A stretch of DNA of 64,000 nucleotides from JAMXLO01 sp037201625 (GTDB taxonomy: Bacteria > Pseudomonadota > Alphaproteobacteria > Acetobacterales > Acetobacteraceae): assembly GCA_037201625.1 (NCBI GenBank), contig JBBCGR010000003.1, positions 2,728,001-2,792,000 on the forward strand, given 5' to 3'. Position 1 is the first letter of the stretch; each line of letters begins with the position of its first letter. Made by a program: the position numbers and the translations under genes. This document shows positions 18,824 to 27,704 of the stretch, piece after piece. Under the pieces are notes generated by a model. It searched no databases and had not been told where the DNA came from. It worked only from the letters and a program-made list of their open reading frames with translations.

Positions 18824-18845
18824 GGGCACGGGGCAGCGCGGCGCG

Positions 18846-19448
18846 TCAGCTCTCCAGTTCGCTGTCCCAGTACAGGTAGTCGCGCCAGCTCTCGTGCAGG
18901 TAGTTGGGTGGGAATGCCCGGCCGTTGTCCTGCAGCTCCCACGTCGTCGGCTGGCGCGGGTGCTCGCGCGGGAACATGTGGCACTCGCGCGGCAGGCGGG
19001 AGCCCTTGCGCAGATTGCAGTCGCCACATGCCGTCACGACGTTGTCCCAGGTCGTGCGGCCGCCACGGCTGCGCGGCACCACATGATCGAAGGTCAGGTC
19101 GTGCGTCGGATAGCGGTCGCCGCAATACTGGCAGACGAAGGCATCGCGCAGGAACACGTTGAACCGGGTGAAGGCCGGACGCCGCGCCGAAGGGATATAA
19201 TCCTTCAGCGCGATCACACTCGGCAGCTTCATGGTCAGCGAGGGAGAACGGACCTCGGTCTCATACTCCGACAGCACGGAGACCCGATCCAGGAACACCG
19301 CCTTCACTGCGTCCTGCCACGACCAGAGCGAGAGCGGGAAATACGATAGCGGGCGGAAATCCGCGTTCAGCACCAGCGCAGGATAGAATTGGCCACCGTC
19401 AGGCAAGCGCCGCTCCTCTGCGTCCGGAGCGCAAAGGCTGGGGGACAA
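18846..19448 (-). CDS. HNH endonuclease family protein
   Basis: About 200 residues. A stand-alone HNH nuclease conserved in alphaproteobacteria: ALVLNADFRPLSYFPLSLWS, a CQYCG zinc pair, then DHVVPRSRGG with the HNH core and CGDCNLRKG supplying the second zinc pair. These proteins often sit at conserved chromosomal locations; the biological role is unclear. The start is uncertain: the TTG at 19448 gives the longest frame, and shorter in-frame starts before FYPALVLNADF are possible. It converges with the aminotransferase operon. Confidence 0.85.
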   Translation of the reverse strand: MSPSLCAPDAEERRLPDGGQFYPALVLNADFRPLSYFPLSLWSWQDAVKAVFLDRVSVLSEYETEVRSPSLTMKLPSVIALKDYIPSARRPAFTRFNVFLRDAFVCQYCGDRYPTHDLTFDHVVPRSRGGRTTWDNVVTACGDCNLRKGSRLPRECHMFPREHPRQPTTWELQDNGRAFPPNYLHESWRDYLYWDSELES

Positions 19449-19583
19449 TCCGTTACCGACCCGCCAGATATTGTGCGCCGCCGAAAACCGCCCCGTTTAT
19501 CGCAGAGCGGGCGGCGGGCCGCAAGACGACTGCGTGCGGGATTCACGCCACGGTCATGCGGCGGCGTGGGTCGGCCGCCGTCC

Positions 19584-20237
19584 TCACGCCTCGGAGAATC
19601 CCCGCTGCAACGCCAGCGCCCCCATCGCCAGGCCGGTGTCGTCGATGCCGTGGCCGAGCCGCGGCACATAAACCGCCTCCACCGGCACGCCCGCCGCACG
19701 CAGCGCCGCCTCGGCGTCGCGCGAGCGCTGCGCCGGCACGACATCGTCCGCCTCGCCATGCACCAGCAGCACCGGCGCATGGTTGGCAAGCTCGGCCGCC
19801 AGCCGGTCGGGCGCGATCAGCGCGCCGGAGAATGCCAGGATCGCGCGCGGCGCCGCCCGCCGGCGCGGGCCGGTGAACAGCACCGTCATCGCCCCCTGGC
19901 TGAACCCCATCAGCGCATAGGCATCGGCCGGCAGTCCCAGCCGCGCCAACTCGGCGTCGATGAAGGCGTCGAGGAAACCGGCGGCGCGCCGGGCGCCCGC
20001 CTCCATCACCGCCGGCGTCCGGTCGGCGACGCTCCACCACTGCCGCCCGAACCCGGAATCGTGGGGGAACGGCGCGTCCACCGACACGAACAGCGCGTCG
20101 GGCAGCGCATGCGACCAGGTCGGCGCCAGGTCGATCAGGTCGTGGCCGTCGGCGCCGAGGCCGTGGCACAGTATCACCAGTTGCTTCGGAGATGCCTTCG
20201 AGGCAGGTCCCCAGCGTGGTCCATCCAACTCCGGCAT
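19584..20237 (-). CDS. Carboxylesterase/phospholipase-family alpha/beta hydrolase
   Basis: 217 residues of the YpfH/carboxylesterase type. VILCHGLGADGHDLIDLAP provides the oxyanion strand, LMGFSQGAMTVL carries the serine nucleophile, LVHGEADDVVP the aspartate and PRLGHGIDD the histidine. It is a cytoplasmic short-chain esterase or lysophospholipase-like enzyme with a broad substrate range in homologues. It is divergent from gluQ with only about 30-40 bases between the starts, so their promoters must overlap. Confidence 0.88.
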   Translation of the reverse strand: MPELDGPRWGPASKASPKQLVILCHGLGADGHDLIDLAPTWSHALPDALFVSVDAPFPHDSGFGRQWWSVADRTPAVMEAGARRAAGFLDAFIDAELARLGLPADAYALMGFSQGAMTVLFTGPRRRAAPRAILAFSGALIAPDRLAAELANHAPVLLVHGEADDVVPAQRSRDAEAALRAAGVPVEAVYVPRLGHGIDDTGLAMGALALQRGFSEA

Positions 20238-20280
20238 CGTCCGCTCCTACGTTGCGCCGCATCCCATGACGCCGCATCCC

Positions 20281-21111
20281 ATGTCTGTCGTCACCCGCTT
20301 CGCGCCAAGCCCCACCGGCTACCTGCATCTTGGCCACGCGTTCAGCGCGCTGACCGCGTGGCGCTGCGCCCGTGAGGCGGGCGGCCGCTTCCTGCTGCGC
20401 CTCGAGGACATCGACCCGTCCCGCTGCCGCCCGGAGTTCGCCGCGGCGATCCTGGAGGACCTGGCCTGGCTCGGGCTGGACTGGGACGGCGAGGTCCGCG
20501 TGCAGTCGCAGCACCTGCCGGACTACCGGGCGGCGCTCGACATGCTGGCGGAGCGTGGGCTGCTGTACCCATGTTTTTGTACCCGGGCCGACATCCAGCA
20601 ATCCGCCGCCGCGCCGCACACGCCGGACGGGACGCCGCGCTATCCGGGCACCTGCCGCGCGCTGTCGCCGGCCGAACGCGCCGAGCGGATCACCGCCGGC
20701 GAGCGGCACGCCCTGCGGCTCGACATGGCGCGGGCCCTGGCGGTGACCGGGACGCTGGCGTTCCAGGAGGCGGGACGCAGCATCCTCTGCGACCCCGCGG
20801 CGTTCGGCGATGTGGTGCTGGCGCGCAAGGATGCGCCGGCCAGCTACCATCTCTGCGTGACGCACGACGATGCGGCGCAGGGCGTCACGCTGGTGACCCG
20901 CGGGGAGGATCTGCTGCCGGCGACCCATGTGCATCGCCTGCTGCAGGCGCTGATGGGCTGGCCGGTGCCGGACTATGCGCATCATGCGCTGCTGACCGAC
21001 GATGCGGGACGGCGGCTGGCCAAGCGGGACCGGGCGGCGACGTTGCGCGACCTGCGGGCCGGCGGCGCCACGAGGCATGACGTGCTGGCGCGGCTCAGAA
21101 GATCCGGCTGA
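20281..21111 (+). CDS. gluQ: Glutamyl-Q tRNA(Asp) synthetase
   Basis: 276 residues. GluQ (YadB) charges glutamate onto queuosine at position 34 of tRNA(Asp). It resembles the catalytic core of glutamyl-tRNA synthetase without the anticodon domain. RFAPSPTGYLHLGHAFSAL contains the HIGH signature and RRLAKRDRAATL the KMSKS-equivalent. The zinc ligands CFC and YPGTC are at about residues 97-121. A 15-base direct duplication (CGCCGCATCCCATG, 20255-20268 and 20270-20283) produces a second in-frame ATG at 20266; the downstream ATG matches the usual N-terminus. The 3' end overlaps the convergent lipoprotein gene by 17 bases. Confidence 0.92.
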   Translation: MSVVTRFAPSPTGYLHLGHAFSALTAWRCAREAGGRFLLRLEDIDPSRCRPEFAAAILEDLAWLGLDWDGEVRVQSQHLPDYRAALDMLAERGLLYPCFCTRADIQQSAAAPHTPDGTPRYPGTCRALSPAERAERITAGERHALRLDMARALAVTGTLAFQEAGRSILCDPAAFGDVVLARKDAPASYHLCVTHDDAAQGVTLVTRGEDLLPATHVHRLLQALMGWPVPDYAHHALLTDDAGRRLAKRDRAATLRDLRAGGATRHDVLARLRRSG

Positions 21112-21535
21112 ACCAGCTTCCCCCGCTCGTCGTCGGCGGGTTGATGACCGGCGCGTAGCCTGGCGGCGGCGACCACGACATCAACTGGTCGACGAAGGCC
21201 GGACCGGGATAGATCAGCCCGGAATTCTCGTTGATCACCGCACGGATGTCGGACTCGGCCGCCGGACCGGCCGCTTGGAGCAGGGCGTCCTGCCCGCGGC
21301 TGCCGGCCGCCTGATCGCCCGCCGGCCCGCCGTCACGACCCCCGGGGAGCGCGCCGCCCCTGGTCGGGCGGATGGCAAAGCTGGGCGGCGTGGAGAGCGG
21401 CACCTGCGTCGAGGTCGTCGTCTCCGGTGCGGAATTGCGCGACGTGGAGAACGGCCGCGTCATGCCGTCATCGGCGCAGGCCGCCAGCAGCAGGGCCGGC
21501 ACCAGCAGGGCCGATAGCGGGAACAGGGATCGCAT
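21095..21535 (-). CDS. DUF3035-like outer-membrane lipoprotein (BamF-like)
   Basis: 146 residues with a lipoprotein signal: hydrophobic stretch LLVPALLLAAC, lipid-modified Cys20. The mature part contains TQVPLSTPPSFAIRP, the Leu-Pro-Pro-x-Phe-x-Ile/Leu-Arg-Pro pattern seen in DUF3035 proteins, some of which are annotated as BamF, an alphaproteobacterial accessory of the outer-membrane beta-barrel assembly machine. The C-terminus is Pro/Gly-rich. The last 17 bases overlap the end of gluQ on the opposite strand. The BamF identification is tentative; secreted lipoprotein is secure. Confidence 0.65.
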   Translation of the reverse strand: MRSLFPLSALLVPALLLAACADDGMTRPFSTSRNSAPETTTSTQVPLSTPPSFAIRPTRGGALPGGRDGGPAGDQAAGSRGQDALLQAAGPAAESDIRAVINENSGLIYPGPAFVDQLMSWSPPPGYAPVINPPTTSGGSWFSRIF

Positions 21536-21606
21536 CAGGGTCAGGGCGCCAGCGTTGTTGTGTCGGCGGCAACATGGCAGAGCCGGGGCGCGTTCAGCAA
21601 CCGCGC

Positions 21607-22545
21607 TCAACTGAGGCTGCCCGGATGGTCGCGCCAGATGCTGGGTGCCAGCCTGAGGTGCTGGTCCTGCGGATAGGCCTCGCTCCAGTAGCGGGCGCAC
21701 TCGCCGCTCGTGGGGTTCCACACGTCGGGGAATTCCCGCACCAGGGTCAGGAACTCCTCCAGCATCTGCACCCGGTTGCACCAGCCGATCGCGCCCGGAT
21801 GCAGCACCATGCTGAACTGGCGACCTCGCTTGTACTGGGCCCTGAACTCGGCCCGCCAGTTGCGGAACAGATCGTCGGCGTGCTCCAGCCCCGTGCCCTT
21901 GCGCGGGAACAGCAGGAACCACTGGTCGTCGAAATGGTAATAGTACGGCAGCGTCAGGATCGCGCGCCGCGCGGCGAAGTCGGCCACCCAGTAGTGCGGG
22001 ATGTCGTCGGCCAGCCCGTTGCCGAGATACTGGTAGCCGGCCGCGATCAGCAGGTCGACGGTGTGGGGGCTGATGGTCCCGCCGGCGAAGCTGTCGTCCT
22101 GCCGCGGCAGGCAGAACCAGCCCGTCGGGCGCGTGCCGGTCACGCCGGTCAGGATCGAGGTCGCGAGGTCGAGCCTCGCCTTCTCGTCATCGGCGCTCAG
22201 CCCGCTGACATCCTCATGCCGCAGCCCGTTGGCGGCGATCTCGTGGCCGTCGGCCAGCAGCGCCCGGATCCGCTCCGGCCGCGCCGCGGCGATCACCGCG
22301 GGCACTGCGAACGTCGCCCGGATGGCGAAATGCCGCAGCACCGCCAGCAACTGGTCCAGCCCGTCGTGGGCTGCGAAATAGGCATCGGGGCGTTCGAGAT
22401 CGGCCGGCGTGATGCCCTCCGGCCCGCGCGCCACGCTGAGGTCGACCACCACCGTCAGGCAGCAGCGACGCTGCTCCGGCCAGCGCACCTCGCTGTCGCG
22501 CAAGCCGATTTCATCCGAGATCGTATAGCCCTGCTTCCACGGCAT
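21607..22545 (-). CDS. Polysaccharide deacetylase family protein (copy 1)
   Basis: 312 residues of the NodB-homology fold. TVVVDLSVARG gives motif 1, with VVDLS where family members often have xxFDxD. GHEIAANGLRHEDVSGLSA matches motif 2 (HEIxxxxxxH), RPTGWFCLPR motif 3 and FSMVLHPGAIGW the C-terminal histidine. Soluble members of this group act on small amides or imides (for example allantoin- or peptidoglycan-type substrates) rather than polymers. No signal peptide is seen. It lies 60 bases downstream of a paralogue on the same strand. Confidence 0.8.
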   Translation of the reverse strand: MPWKQGYTISDEIGLRDSEVRWPEQRRCCLTVVVDLSVARGPEGITPADLERPDAYFAAHDGLDQLLAVLRHFAIRATFAVPAVIAAARPERIRALLADGHEIAANGLRHEDVSGLSADDEKARLDLATSILTGVTGTRPTGWFCLPRQDDSFAGGTISPHTVDLLIAAGYQYLGNGLADDIPHYWVADFAARRAILTLPYYYHFDDQWFLLFPRKGTGLEHADDLFRNWRAEFRAQYKRGRQFSMVLHPGAIGWCNRVQMLEEFLTLVREFPDVWNPTSGECARYWSEAYPQDQHLRLAPSIWRDHPGSLS

Positions 22546-22562
22546 CGCCCTGCCCCCCGTCC

Positions 22563-22614
22563 AGATCGGCCCAGTTCAGATGAGCCCAGTTCAGATCGGC
22601 CCAGTTCAGATCGG
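22563..22614. repeat. 15-bp tandem repeat, 3.5 units
   Basis: Unit AGATCGGCCCAGTTC occurs at 22563-22577, 22578-22592 (two changes) and 22593-22607, followed by the first seven bases of a fourth. It fills the spacer between the two deacetylase genes and contains the stop codon of the upstream one (22606-22608). Confidence 0.9.
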
Positions 22615-23478
22615 ATGCTGCGCCAGGCAGTGGCGCGCGACGTCCTCGCATGAGGCGAACCACACGCCCGGCAGCGTCTTCATCCGCGTGATCAGCCGGT
22701 CCATCATGTCGATGCGCAGCGCGCGGCCCGAGACGAAGGGATGCACCACCACGTTCAGATAGCCGCCGGTGCGGTACTGCTGCCAGAACGCCGCCCACCA
22801 CAGGTCGAACACCCGGTCCGGATCGGTGATCCGCTGCGCCGCGTTGCCGCTGCCCAGCCAGGCGAAGCTGTAGAACATCGCATCGTCGATCACGTAGTGG
22901 AACGGCAGGTTCAGCATCGCGTTCGCGCCGTCCGCATCGCTGAGGTAGTACGGCCGGTGATCCGCGGTTTCATGCGAGGTGTACAGGAAGCCCTCCTGCT
23001 TCAGCAGCCCGAGCGAGTGCTCGCTGCGGGTGCCGACCGGGCGGCGTCCGCTGATCGCCTCGAGCGCGGCGGACGTCTTCAGCAGGTGGTCGCGCTCCAG
23101 CGCCGGATCCTTCGGCACATGATGCTCCCACATGTGGTCGGCGATCTCGTGGCCGCTGCGCACGGCGGCGCGCAACGCCTGCGGATACAGTTCGCAGATA
23201 CGGCCGGGCACGAAGATCGTCGCCTTGACGGTATGCGAATCGAACAGCTCGATCAGCCGCCAGATGCCGACGCGACCGCCGAACTCGCCCTTGGCAAGCT
23301 GCATCGGCGGTTCGTTCAGCAGCCGGCGCAGCAGCATCGCATCGAAATCGGCGGTGAAGTTCACCGCGACGCGCGCGCCGTTCGGCCAGGTGATGTCGGG
23401 AATCCGCCGGTGCCGCGCGTCGTAGCGCTGCAGCACCGCGCACAGATCGGCGACCTCCTGCTCGAGTGCGCTGCTCAT
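22606..23478 (-). CDS. Polysaccharide deacetylase family protein (copy 2)
   Basis: 290 residues from the ATG at 23478 (MSSALEQEVADLC). NodB motifs: VNFTADFDAML (motif 1, with the catalytic/metal aspartates), SGHEIADHMWEHH (motif 2) and RRPVGTRSEHS (motif 3 region), with a late LNVVVHPFVSGR histidine. It shares layout with copy 1, including a YYLSDADG/FHYVIDD-type insert before the last motif. No export signal is seen. It is the first gene of a two-gene leftward unit. The substrate is unknown; homologues include deacetylases and cyclic-imide-type hydrolases. Confidence 0.82.
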   Translation of the reverse strand: MSSALEQEVADLCAVLQRYDARHRRIPDITWPNGARVAVNFTADFDAMLLRRLLNEPPMQLAKGEFGGRVGIWRLIELFDSHTVKATIFVPGRICELYPQALRAAVRSGHEIADHMWEHHVPKDPALERDHLLKTSAALEAISGRRPVGTRSEHSLGLLKQEGFLYTSHETADHRPYYLSDADGANAMLNLPFHYVIDDAMFYSFAWLGSGNAAQRITDPDRVFDLWWAAFWQQYRTGGYLNVVVHPFVSGRALRIDMMDRLITRMKTLPGVWFASCEDVARHCLAQHPI

Positions 23479-23636
23479 GTCCTGGCGTCCCGTCCGGTTT
23501 CCGCGCCAGCTTGCTTCGTCGCGGCCAGGCCCGCAATGAAGGCCGTGCGCGCGATGCAGTAAGTCAGTGTTGACTTGGCATGCGGCGACACCGCACAGTC
23601 CTTGCGTCAGCGATCCGCCGTCATCAGGAGGTGCAG

Positions 23637-24884
23637 TTGCGAGCGATGCATTCAGCCGTAATGAAACTATCCGCCGCGGCGCTCCTGCTGGCTTCTGCAC
23701 ACACCGCCGGCGCGGTCACCGTCGGCCCGGTGACCGACGATCTCGGCGTGATCCGCATCGCCAAGGGCGCACCGATCCAGATCGGCGCGTATTGGGTCCT
23801 GTCGGGCGCCGACACCGCGCTGGGCCTGGACGAAAAGCGCGGCGTCGAGATTGCCTTCAAGGAACTCGGCAACAAGCTGCTCGGCCATCCGCTGAAGCTG
23901 AACGTCGAGGATGACGGCTGCAACGCCGAAGGCGGCCAGACCGCGGCGACCAAGCTTGCCGCCAATCCGCAGACGGTGATCGTTCTCGGCCCGGCCTGCT
24001 CGTCCGCCGCGACGCCCGGCGCGCCCATCCTGTGGCAGCAGGGCATCGTCAACATCTGTACCGCCTGCACCGCGCCGGCGCTGACCGCGGCGACGCGCAA
24101 GCCGGAATATGCCGGCTTCGCCCGCACCGTGTTCAGCGACAGCGAGCAGGGCAAGGCCGATGCCACCTTCGTGCACAACGTGGCCAAGGCGCAGTCGGTG
24201 GTCACCATCCACGACGGCAGCCCCTACGCGCAGCAGCTTCAGCAGGTGTTCGCCGATAATTTCCGCCAGTTGGGCGGCAAGGTGCTGTCGCAGGAGGCGG
24301 TCGCCCCCAGCGACGTCGACATGAAGCCGCTGCTGACCCGCATCGCCAGCAGCAAGCCCGACCTCATCTACTTCCCGGTGTTCACCGCCGCGGCGGCACA
24401 GATCCTGCGCCAGGCGAAGTCCACGCCCGGCCTGGAGAAGGTCGCGCTGATGGGCGGCGGATCGCTGCTGTCGGCGGATTTCATCGAGGCGGCCGGACCC
24501 TCGATCGTCGGCTTCCGGATCGGCTATCCCGACCTGTCGCCCGACGCGATGGGCAAGAACTATCCGAAGTTCGTCGACGAGTACAAGAAGGCCTACAACG
24601 AGGCGCCGATCTCCGGCTACCACGCCAACGCCTATGACGGCGCGATGCTGGCGGTGAAGGCGATCGAGAAGGTCGCCAAGACCGACAGCGCCGGCAACCT
24701 CTATATCGGCAAGAAAGCGCTGCGCGACGCGGTGTTCGCCACCAAGTTCGACGGCATCGGCGGGCCGATCGCCTGCGACGCCTACGGCCAGTGCGCCCAG
24801 TTCAAGCCGTCGGTGCTGGAGTTCACCGCGGCGGACTCGAAGACCTTCGGGATAGGCAAGAACCCCAAGAAGATCTGGCCGTAG
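23637..24884 (+). CDS. Periplasmic branched-chain amino-acid/amide-binding protein LivK-like
   Basis: About 415 residues, type I periplasmic binding protein that captures the substrate of the livHMGF transporter downstream. The TTG at 23637 is preferred because AGGAGG lies five bases before it; the ATG at 23646 is also in frame. A signal peptide (KLSAAALLLASAHTAGA) precedes the mature protein. Key regions are GAYWVLSGADTALGLDEKRG, VIVLGPACSSAATPGAPIL and a Cys-rich NICTACTAPA loop. YHANAYDGAMLAVKAIEKVA closes the second lobe. Substrate class cannot be decided: branched-chain amino acids, amides and urea are all known for this family. Confidence 0.88.
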   Translation: MRAMHSAVMKLSAAALLLASAHTAGAVTVGPVTDDLGVIRIAKGAPIQIGAYWVLSGADTALGLDEKRGVEIAFKELGNKLLGHPLKLNVEDDGCNAEGGQTAATKLAANPQTVIVLGPACSSAATPGAPILWQQGIVNICTACTAPALTAATRKPEYAGFARTVFSDSEQGKADATFVHNVAKAQSVVTIHDGSPYAQQLQQVFADNFRQLGGKVLSQEAVAPSDVDMKPLLTRIASSKPDLIYFPVFTAAAAQILRQAKSTPGLEKVALMGGGSLLSADFIEAAGPSIVGFRIGYPDLSPDAMGKNYPKFVDEYKKAYNEAPISGYHANAYDGAMLAVKAIEKVAKTDSAGNLYIGKKALRDAVFATKFDGIGGPIACDAYGQCAQFKPSVLEFTAADSKTFGIGKNPKKIWP

Positions 24885-24910
24885 CAGCCCGGATGGTCGA
24901 TCTCCGGCTC

Positions 24911-25002
24911 CGTCGTCACGGCCGGGCCCGGGCCGGCCATCCGCGCCTGCGCTGCCGGGTCGACGGGACGACGTGGATGGCCGGCCTTCGCCGGACATGA
25001 CG
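24911..25002. repeat. Imperfect inverted repeat around GGCCGGCCATCC
   Basis: Arms at about 24911-24945 and 24969-25002 are imperfect inverted copies (left core GGCCGGCCATCCGCG, right core CGTGGATGGCCGGCC). The right arm contains the ATG of livH. Related arms occur at 42601-42763. This resembles the GC-rich intergenic palindromes common in alphaproteobacteria. Confidence 0.6.
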
Positions 25003-26058
25003 ATCCGAGGTCTCTCGCGCCTCAGTGCGGTCGACGTCGTCCTCTGGACCATGCGCATCGCGGTCGTCGCGGTGGTCGTGCTCGGCACCGCCGGCACCCT
25101 GATCAAGGGCCGCTACACCGCCGAGCAGTGGTTCGACTTCGTGATGTTCGGCCTGACCATCGGCAGCATCTACGCGCAGATCGCGCTCGGCTACACGATG
25201 GTCTACGGCGTGCTGCGGCTGATCAACTTCGCGCACGGCGACATCGTCATGACCGGCGCCTTCGCCGGCTACTTCGTCGCCACGCCGCTCGATCGGTCCG
25301 GTTTCCTGGAGAGCCAGCCGGTGCTCGGGATGGCGGCCATCCTGGTGGTCGCGGTCGCCACCTCCACCGGGATTGCGGTGCTGACCGAGCGCATCGCCTA
25401 CCGGCCGTTCCGCCGCACCGGCGGGCTGGCGCCGCTGATCTGTGCAATCGGCGTCTCGTTCTTCCTGGAGCAGACCTTCCGCGGCATGTTCGGCTCCGCG
25501 GTGAAATCCTACCCGGAGCCGGAGTGGGAACGTGCCGCGTTCGACGTGTTCGGCTTCAACGTGCCGCGGATCGACGTGCTGGTGATCGGCCTCGCGCTGT
25601 TCTTCATGGGCGGGCTGTATCTGATCGTGCAGCGCACGCGCATGGGCACGGCGATGCGCGCGGTGGCCGAGGACGGCGAGGCCGCTGCGCTGATGGGCAT
25701 CGATGTGAACAAGGTGGTGGTGTTCACCTTCTCGCTGGGCGGCGCGATGGCCGGCATCGCCGGTGTGTTCTATGCCTTCGTCTATAAGCAGGTATATTTC
25801 CTGATGGGCTTCACGCCCGGCATCAAGGCGTTCGGCGCCGCTGTGCTGGGCGGTATCGGCAACATCCCGGGCGCCATGCTGGGCGGCTTCTTCCTGGGCA
25901 TGGTGGAATCGGTCGGCCCGACGCTGTTCCTCGACGGCATCGGCATCACCGCCCCCTACCAGTTGCGCGACCTGATCGCCTTCACGCTGCTGATCATGGT
26001 GCTGATCTTCCGCCCGCAGGGGCTGTTCGGCGAACGCATGGCGAGGAAGCGCGCGTGA
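24997..26058 (+). CDS. livH: LivH-like ABC transporter permease
   Basis: 353 residues from the ATG at 24997; an in-frame ATG at 24973 is possible. It has about eight membrane helices. LGYTMVYGVLRLINFAHGDI is the family signature, FGAAVLGGIGNIPGAMLGGF the cytoplasmic coupling region, and RTRMGTAMRAVAEDGEAAAL the helix-linker motif. It forms the translocation pore with LivM. The stop overlaps the GTG of livM. It belongs to the livKHMGF operon. Confidence 0.92.
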   Translation: MTIRGLSRLSAVDVVLWTMRIAVVAVVVLGTAGTLIKGRYTAEQWFDFVMFGLTIGSIYAQIALGYTMVYGVLRLINFAHGDIVMTGAFAGYFVATPLDRSGFLESQPVLGMAAILVVAVATSTGIAVLTERIAYRPFRRTGGLAPLICAIGVSFFLEQTFRGMFGSAVKSYPEPEWERAAFDVFGFNVPRIDVLVIGLALFFMGGLYLIVQRTRMGTAMRAVAEDGEAAALMGIDVNKVVVFTFSLGGAMAGIAGVFYAFVYKQVYFLMGFTPGIKAFGAAVLGGIGNIPGAMLGGFFLGMVESVGPTLFLDGIGITAPYQLRDLIAFTLLIMVLIFRPQGLFGERMARKRA

Positions 26059-27704
26059 TCCGCCGGGCTATCCTCACCGGCCTCGCGTTCGGCGCGGGCG
26101 GGGTGCATCTGGCCGTGGTCGGCGTGCTGCTGGCGATGCACCAGCGCTGGATCGTGGTGGAGGTCCTGACGCTCGGCCAGGCCGCGCTGCTGCTGCTGGC
26201 GGGCGGGGCCGGCGCCATGATGCGCGAGAAGCTGGCCGGCCTGCTCGCGGGCGCCACGGCTGCGGTGCCACTCGCGGCGCTGACGGTGGCGATGGCGACG
26301 GTGCCGCTGCACGGCATCTTCATCGCGCTGTCGCAGCCGCTGTTCGACATGCTGACCGTGGATGAGGGTCTCGCCGGGGGCATCGCCATCCTGATCGGCG
26401 GCGGGGCGCTGGCGGGCCTGCTGGGCGCCGCCGTGCGTTCCAGCCCGCCGGCGCTGCGCCGCGCGGTCGGACCCGCCGCGATTGCCGTCATCGTGGCCGG
26501 CGTGTTCCAGGAACTCATCCAGCTCATGCTGCAGCAGTACGACGATGCGATCGTCGACTTCCGGGAGTTCATCTACACCTGGGAAGGGCTCAGCGTGCAG
26601 GGCGCGGTCACCATCTTCGTCGTTGTGGCGATCGGCTCCGAGGTCCTGGGCTCCGTCTGGCGGCGCCGCACCGCCCGCATGCAGCAGCGCAACCACCGGC
26701 GGGAGCGGCTGGTGTGGGCCGGCATCGTGCTGCTGATCCTGGCGCTGCTGCCGGCGGTTGCCGGCTCCTATGTGGGCCAGGTGCTGATGCTGGTCGGCCT
26801 CTACATCCTGATGGGCATGGGCCTGAACCTGGAGGTCGGGCTGGCCGGGCTGCTGGACCTGGGCTTCGTCGCGTTCTTCGCGGTCGGCGCCTATGCCACC
26901 GCCCTGCTCACCGCCGATGCGCCGCACGCGCTGGCGCACCTGCCCTATTGGGGCGCCATGCCGATCGCCGTGCTGCTGTCGATCTGCGTCGGCGTGCTGT
27001 TCGGCCTGCCGGTGCTGGGCGTACGCGGCGATTACCTGGCGGTGGCGACGATGGGGCTGGGCGAGATCGTCCGCGTCATCGTGCAATCCGACTTCGCCGC
27101 GCCGTTGCTGGGTGGCGCGCAGGGCATCCTGCAGATCCCCAAGCCGCGCATCGGCGATTTCGTGCTCAGCAGTCCGGTGTCGCTGTTCTACCTGACGCTC
27201 GCCGCATCGGCCGTTGCCGCCTTCGTCGCCTGGCGACTGGAGAATTCCCGGCTGGGCCGCGCGTGGATGGCGCTGCGCGACGATGAGGATGTGGCCCAGG
27301 CGCTCGGCATCAACCTGGTGCGCGCGAAGCTGCTGGCCTACGGGCTGGGGGCGGCGTTCGCCGGACTGGCGGGCTCGATCTTCGCCACCATGCTGTCGTC
27401 CGTGTATCCTTCCAGCTTCCAGTTGCTGATCTCGATCAACGTGCTGGCGCTGATCATCGTGGGCGGCATGGGCAGCCTGCCCGGCGTCGTGCTGGGTGCC
27501 ATCGCGCTGATCGGCCTGCCGGAACTGCTGCGCGAGTTCGGCGAGTACCGCTATCTGTTCTACGGCGCGGTGCTGATCGTGATGATGCGGCTGCGGCCCG
27601 AAGGCCTGTGGCCGTCGGATGTGCGCCAGCGCGAACTGCACGCCAGCGACGAGACGCTCGCGCTGGATGCGGGCGCCGATGCCGTGCCTGCACGCACGTC
27701 GTGA
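26055..27704 (+). CDS. livM: LivM-like ABC permease with long N-terminal membrane extension
   Basis: 549 residues against roughly 300-420 in most LivM proteins. The C-terminal 310 residues are the normal permease: GLYILMGMGLNLEVGLAGLL, GVRGDYLAVATMGLGEIVRV and GGMGSLPGVVLGAIALIGLP. The first 220 residues add about six hydrophobic segments (around 5-26, 35-53, 60-83, 105-125, 135-155 and 180-200) and a loop with FQELIQLMLQQYDDAIVDF. They resemble no LivM part I recognise; a DUF3382-like leader is known in some LivM proteins but is shorter. Start is a GTG overlapping the livH stop. The extension may regulate transport or carry a separate membrane function. Confidence 0.88.
   Translation: MIRRAILTGLAFGAGGVHLAVVGVLLAMHQRWIVVEVLTLGQAALLLLAGGAGAMMREKLAGLLAGATAAVPLAALTVAMATVPLHGIFIALSQPLFDMLTVDEGLAGGIAILIGGGALAGLLGAAVRSSPPALRRAVGPAAIAVIVAGVFQELIQLMLQQYDDAIVDFREFIYTWEGLSVQGAVTIFVVVAIGSEVLGSVWRRRTARMQQRNHRRERLVWAGIVLLILALLPAVAGSYVGQVLMLVGLYILMGMGLNLEVGLAGLLDLGFVAFFAVGAYATALLTADAPHALAHLPYWGAMPIAVLLSICVGVLFGLPVLGVRGDYLAVATMGLGEIVRVIVQSDFAAPLLGGAQGILQIPKPRIGDFVLSSPVSLFYLTLAASAVAAFVAWRLENSRLGRAWMALRDDEDVAQALGINLVRAKLLAYGLGAAFAGLAGSIFATMLSSVYPSSFQLLISINVLALIIVGGMGSLPGVVLGAIALIGLPELLREFGEYRYLFYGAVLIVMMRLRPEGLWPSDVRQRELHASDETLALDAGADAVPARTS

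Noticed and set aside
22511..22801. A pentapeptide-like ADLNW repeat in a minus-strand frame
   Set aside because: It comes from the 15-bp DNA tandem repeat read out of frame of the deacetylase gene; no start signal or other protein features.
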